Shown here: positions 7,230 through 10,648 of the stretch, piece by piece | Position numbering within the stretch: position 1 is the stretch's first letter | Layout of the letters: each line of letters opens with the position of its first letter | Source: Euperipatoides rowelli | Lineage: Eukaryota; Onychophora; Udeonychophora; Euonychophora; Peripatopsidae | Reading direction: 5' to 3' (one strand) | Assembly: GCA_003024985.2 (NCBI GenBank) | Contig: PXIH01S0000489.1 | Length of the DNA: 10,648 bases | The notes under the pieces: model-generated | Database searches by the model: none | The model's input: the letters and a program-made list of their open reading frames with translations, nothing else | What the model was told of the DNA's origin: nothing | Translations under genes and position numbers: made by a program

Positions 7230-8039
7230 TTAACTTAAAAATTTCTTCTGGTAACAATAAAAAAATCCATTTTTACCATATCCACAAATTGAGTTAGGAT
7301 ATGGTCGGAATCTCTAATATCTTGAAAAATTACTAAATTCCTTATCTTCCAGAAAGAAAAAAAAATTGTACTTGCTACCAATATAAAATTCTGTTCATTA
7401 TCAAATCTATAAAGAGATCCAATAGTGGCCTACTAAAGAAATCATAATTAACAAAAAAGGAGAGCTCTATTTCGAGCCTCCAAAAAATATGCACACTCTT
7501 GCATCAAGTGTTGAAATGACTCCATTCTATCACAGAGCGGACGCTGTGGTTAAAACCATAATCCCTAATCAATAAGTCTCTAGTGTAGACCAAAGAAGAA
7601 ATTATCTGAAAAAAGAAATCATGGATATTTCGTAAAAATACAACATTTTAAAAAATTTATAAAATGGAAACAACAATGTGGCCATTGGAGACACCTGATA
7701 ATCCTGATCCAAAGCTGCCACATATGACCTATAAGTGAGCTTTCTAGCCACCCGTACATCAAAAGTGTTCATGAGATCCATAAAGCCTGCCTCACTCTTC
7801 TCAAATTAGAAGGCTCCTCGTACTGTGGTGGAAGAGTGTCCATGGCCTCGACCTCGTCAATCTCTCCCACATGTTGTGCATAACGAATATATGATGAAAG
7901 TGATTTGCTTGAATAACTACCACCAGGCACCCCAAATCATGGAGCCCCAATCCTCCCTGCCTGACTGACAAAGTCAGCCTACGCTTGGAAATCGCCACTA
8001 GCTTCATTCCCCATAAAATTCTATGAGCAATCGATTATA
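7230..8039 (-). pseudogene. LINE ORF2 C-terminal region with zinc motif, broken
   Basis: This continues from the thumb. The open stretch 8007-7801 contains KRRLTLSVRQGGLGLHDL, the conserved block that follows the reverse transcriptase in many LINE clades. Further down, CDRMESFQHLMQEC (7534-7493) is the CX7HX4C part of the C-terminal zinc knuckle; the first Cys of the usual motif is not seen. A last weakly similar block, SFWKIRNLVIFQDIRD, lies near 7350-7300. Stops and frame changes occur throughout. Confidence 0.8.
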
Positions 8040-8580
8040 ACTTCACAACAAATGCCTTGATAGCCTATCCATAGAAATACACCACCGGATAAAGATAGGT
8101 GTTAATGACCCTTACTTTAGTTAATAATGAAAGAGGCTTTGCTTTCAAAACCTCTTGAGCCTGAAAAATCTTTTCCAGAATCTTATCTTGTAGCCATCTA
8201 TTAACCATGCACCCCTGGAACAGGTAGGGAAATTCCAAAAACTTTCCCAGCATCTGGACACTTTACCGCTCATCTGTAGTATTCAAAAAGAGAAACCATA
8301 TCCGCCTCTTGTCCATATTTAAAACTGATCCCATCCTCCAGGAAAATTCCTCAAGTATTTCAAACACACGAGAAATATTTGCATGTCCTTTGACAAAAAA
8401 CGTCAAGTCATCGACATAGGATACTACAGTAACAGTCTTGTTTAGAGAAGGAATCCATATTCCGGTGGATAAGGAATGTAATTCCGATACCAGCTCGTCC
8501 ATATACACAGCGAAGACTGGAGCTTAAGGGGGTGCCCTGGGTTATCCCCTTTCTCACTGCATGGCAGAAGTTCCCTATAT
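8040..8580 (-). pseudogene. LINE ORF2 reverse transcriptase, palm and thumb, broken
   Basis: The first visible block is GITQGTPLSS near 8545-8515, followed by a frameshift into VYMDELVSELHSL. The catalytic YVDD at 8418-8407 is intact, preceded by TVVS and followed by LTFFVKG. After a stop at 8263 the frame shifts again into 8253-8065, where the segment WLQDKILEKIFQAQEVLKAK and then LSLLTKVRVINTYLYPVVYF match the thumb/post-RT region of LINE ORF2 proteins. The fingers and the first catalytic Asp block are missing through the internal deletion. The enzyme would prime cDNA synthesis on nicked target DNA. Confidence 0.9.
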
Positions 8581-8642
8581 TTTATAGATGCATTTACCTG
8601 AAAAATCAAATAATAATAGTCAAAAACAAAATTGTGCCTCTT

Positions 8643-8671
8643 CCCTCCCCCGGCCCACCCCTTCCCCCCCC
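8643..8671 (-). other. G-quadruplex-forming motif
   Basis: On the minus strand there are five runs of 8, 4, 3, 5 and 3 G separated by one or two bases, which meets the usual G3+ N1-7 rule. It lies exactly where LINE endonuclease similarity ends and before reverse transcriptase similarity resumes. Confidence 0.75.
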
Positions 8672-8778
8672 ACGTCATGCAATAGTAAGTAAGCTTTTAA
8701 GTGTTTTTGCTTCCTGCACATATTAATTCCTTGAACATTAAGGGTTATACACTTTAATCCTGTAGCCTGATTCTGCAT
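8672..8778 (-). pseudogene. LINE ORF2 endonuclease, N-terminal fragment only
   Basis: The proposed ORF2 start is the ATG at 8778-8776. The codons LKCITLNVQGINMCRKQKHL match the first strand of the apurinic-type endonuclease of LINEs, with the conserved Asn at 8739-8737 followed by a Gly three residues on. Similarity stops near 8690 and runs into a G-rich tract on this strand. The remaining catalytic blocks of the endonuclease are absent, so it cannot cut target DNA. Confidence 0.82.
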
Positions 8779-8949
8779 TGTAGTTTGTTTGTTTTTTTTC
8801 AAGAAAAATGGAAACCTAACCCAATAATCCAAATAGTTAAAATTAAAGCAAACAACAATAATACAGTTATATATCATACTTCATAAGAAATTCCAAATTT
8901 GGGAAAGTTGAATTGCAATTGTAAAATTTTACCCCCCTTCCCCATTGTG

Positions 8950-9671
8950 GCCCCTGCCCTACCAAAGAGCTAAAAAAATCATCCATCTTGTTGAACTTTT
9001 AACTTTTTGTTTACCCCCCCCCCCCTCCTCTTTATAATCATCCAAATCCTGAGCATTTACCATCAAATTCTCCTGATTCCTGATGACATCTTCCTTATTG
9101 GGATGAAGCTTAATCTGCAATGGCATTAAAGAATCCGGTATCAGAACATCTTCTTGAAAGGTTTGATCTAACTCCAAGTCTGAGTGGTTTGACGGTTGTG
9201 AAAGAAACAGCTCGACACTGAGCTCTACTCATATCTGAGCCTATAGTAGACTGGCTGTTGTCCTGTGCCTGATGTAACGGTTCCTGAGAAATGGCCTTCA
9301 GTACACTGCTATATGATTTCTTACAGTTGTGGGCTGACCCTTCCCCTCCCCACAGCACCACCTTACACATTCAACATTTTCTCACCGGGCACTCTTTTAT
9401 ATCGTGACCCGTCTCCCGACATCGGAAGCACGCCTGCGGCCTGTGGGATGAATTGACCCATCCTCTTACAAAAGATTTAGACTTTATTAAATAAGGTATA
9501 ATTAGTAGAAAACTCTATCCCTGGCTTCATTATAAAAGTAACAAACACCGGAGCCGTCTCAAACTGTATATCTTCCTCTACTATCTTATAGGTCGGCCTT
9601 AATGACATTACTTGCCGAACTCTGCCAAAATATCTCCAAGCTCTGCCATTATAGTCCGCACAGGCATCCAT
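8950..9671 (-). pseudogene. LINE ORF1 (nucleic-acid-binding protein), broken
   Basis: The start is the ATG at 9671, opening 64 codons (MDACADYNGRAWRYFGRVRQ...) with a stop at about 9477; an in-frame stop lies just upstream. After a frame change, a CCHC zinc knuckle appears between 9430 and 9389: CFRCRETGHDIKEC, with Cys, Cys, His and Cys correctly spaced. A second Cys/His cluster follows after a TGA at 9373-9371 (MCKVVLWGGEGSAHNC). The rest is a low-complexity, charged linker in two frames, to about 8960, including a glycine run coded by a poly-C tract (plus-strand 9014-9025). Proteins of this type bind element RNA. The N-terminal part matches no domain I can name with confidence. Confidence 0.8.
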
Positions 9672-9679
9672 AAAATTGT

Positions 9680-10648
9680 AAAATTAACTATATTTGAGAT
9701 ATATTATGGTGTCAATTCTGAGCTTGGCTAGGTGTAATGATTAACGTTATTATTGCGCAGTTAAAATTAAACAAGGAAACTAGATAGTTTGAAAAAAAAC
9801 CTTTTCCATAAAAATATTGAAGAAAAAAACTCACCAGCATACAGAATAATAGTTTAACTTTCCGTATTTCTAATCCATTACTTTTAAATACTCGAAAAAT
9901 ATATAAAATAAAATTCAACTTTCTTGAAGATAACCCCCCCCCCCCCCCGGGGGTTGCTTCTCCCTCTCCAAGTGTCGCATTTATGTGGTTCTTCATCATT
10001 TCTTATTTGTTCTTGTTGATAAAATCATGATTTGAAAGCATTTTAATTTATTGCTTCAATTTCATTTGACAAAGGTTTACTAAGTTTGCAGGTATTACTA
10101 ATGATTGTTGCCTTTTAACGTTCAATATATGAGGAGGAGGGGGATATAGGCCTATATTGAATTTTAAGACTGGTGTGTTGTGATGAGTGGAATGGCTGAT
10201 TACTTAATTGATTCAATGATTCATTTATCCTTCCCTCCAAAAAAAATTTTTTCAAATGAAAGATCGGTAAATTTTTTATTTATTTTTTCCTGCATGTTTT
10301 CTAACAAGCTTTCCCTTATTGATATAGGCCTACTGTAACATGTTGGTTTTATATTAGTGTAATATCAAACCTATTATATTTAATTATTTTATTTTTAATT
10401 ATTGCCCATTATAATTTAAAGTGTGTAGGCTATATGCACCGTTTTTAGAATTGCTATGATAATTATATTATCATGTTTGTTTATTAATTTATACTATAGA
10501 ACAATGGTTTATGTATTAGGCTACATTGGTAATCTAGGTTATGTAATAGTCTTTTGGTCTGAGAATTTTGCATTCTGATATAGTCTGATGTAGGTTAATA
10601 GACTTATATTTTTTATGTTTTTTTTTTATTCTTGTATGATGCCTCATG
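9680..10648. other. AT-rich non-coding stretch, no gene seen
   Basis: No protein similarity is found on either strand. It contains a C15G5 tract (9934-9953), a perfect 14-base palindrome ATATAGGCCTATAT (10144-10157), TAGGC(C)TA motifs at 10325, 10426 and 10517, and an 8-bp-arm hairpin around 10457-10475 (ATGATAAT / ATTATCAT). An undetected LINE 5' UTR could occupy the first few hundred bases. Confidence 0.6.
9934..9953. repeat. Poly-C run followed by poly-G (C15G5)
   Basis: Fifteen C are followed by five G, in otherwise AT-rich DNA. It is a simple repeat prone to length error; the run length may be a sequencing or assembly artefact. Confidence 0.85.

Larger units (their letters stand above)
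6960..9671 (-). mobile_element. LINE-like non-LTR retrotransposon, internally deleted and decayed
   Basis: On the minus strand the order is ORF1 with a CCHC knuckle, ORF2 endonuclease start, reverse transcriptase with YVDD, a C-terminal region with a zinc motif, a short AT-rich 3' region and AATAAA. No LTR is visible, which fits non-LTR organisation. Most of the endonuclease and the front half of the reverse transcriptase are missing. All remaining parts have stops or frameshifts. The 5' edge is set at the ORF1 start and the true 5' UTR could extend further; the 3' edge is set just past the AATAAA. Clade assignment (CR1/Jockey/Tx1-like) is not possible by eye. Confidence 0.9.

Noticed and set aside
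8596-8640. Minus-strand TTTTTCAG before GTAAAT, resembling splice signals in the LINE
   Set aside because: No matching donor on the other side of the filler, and LINE ORF2 is not normally spliced; an internal deletion explains the junction better.
9620-9640. CAAAATATCTCCA shared with 3348-3360, considered as the missing mariner inverted repeat
   Set aside because: It is in the same orientation, over 4 kb away and inside LINE ORF1 coding sequence, so the 13-base match is probably chance.
9712-9999. Minus-strand open frame of 95 codons with a glycine run
   Set aside because: Its composition reflects the poly-C tract and AT-rich flanks; no domain is visible and it is separated from LINE ORF1 by stops. 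It could be 5' UTR but is not supported as a gene.
1-10648. CRISPR array, tRNA/rRNA gene, or bacterial operon
   Set aside because: No regularly spaced repeats, no cloverleaf-type gene and no prokaryotic gene layout were seen; only the tRNA-complementary primer site of the gypsy element was found.

Overview
The window looks like repeat-rich, AT-rich DNA from an animal nuclear genome, probably an invertebrate; the species cannot be read from the sequence. It carries decayed Ty3/gypsy, mariner and LINE-like elements, terminal-inverted-repeat (TIR) elements, microsatellites, long A/T runs and one 95-nt segment that looks like a spliced exon. Nothing suggests a prokaryotic operon, phage or CRISPR locus, and no intact gene was found.

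Layout. Positions 1-3268 (minus strand) hold the 5' part of a Ty3/gypsy LTR retrotransposon. Reading down from 3268 there is a short LTR (about 3146-3268), a primer-binding site matching a tRNA-Leu 3' end (3123-3140), gag, protease, reverse transcriptase, RNase H and the N-terminal zinc domain of integrase, which runs off the window at base 1. All domains are broken by frameshifts and stops. An ATAGAT-type microsatellite (3269-3338) separates it from a plus-strand mariner-like transposase pseudogene (3466-5186). That pseudogene is split by a 686-bp element (4070-4755) with 31-bp TIRs and 8-bp target-site duplications. Next comes a second non-autonomous element (5258-5915) with TIRs of about 115-122 bp flanked by TTAA.

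Positions 5920-6960 are mostly AT-rich non-coding DNA with a strong hairpin (6115-6176) and a candidate host exon (6502-6596) bounded by AG and GT. A minus-strand LINE-like retrotransposon covers about 6960-9671: ORF1 with a CCHC knuckle, the start of the ORF2 endonuclease, a large internal deletion, then the YVDD part of the reverse transcriptase, the C-terminal region with a zinc motif, and a polyadenylation signal. Positions 9680-10648 are AT-rich with a poly-C/G tract and recurrent TAGGC(C)TA motifs but no gene.

The genes do not form a pathway. The window is a stack of insertions of different ages, and the nested insertion in the mariner copy gives a clear relative date. No new functional system is supported; the most useful items are the two well-bounded non-autonomous transposons and the possible host exon.
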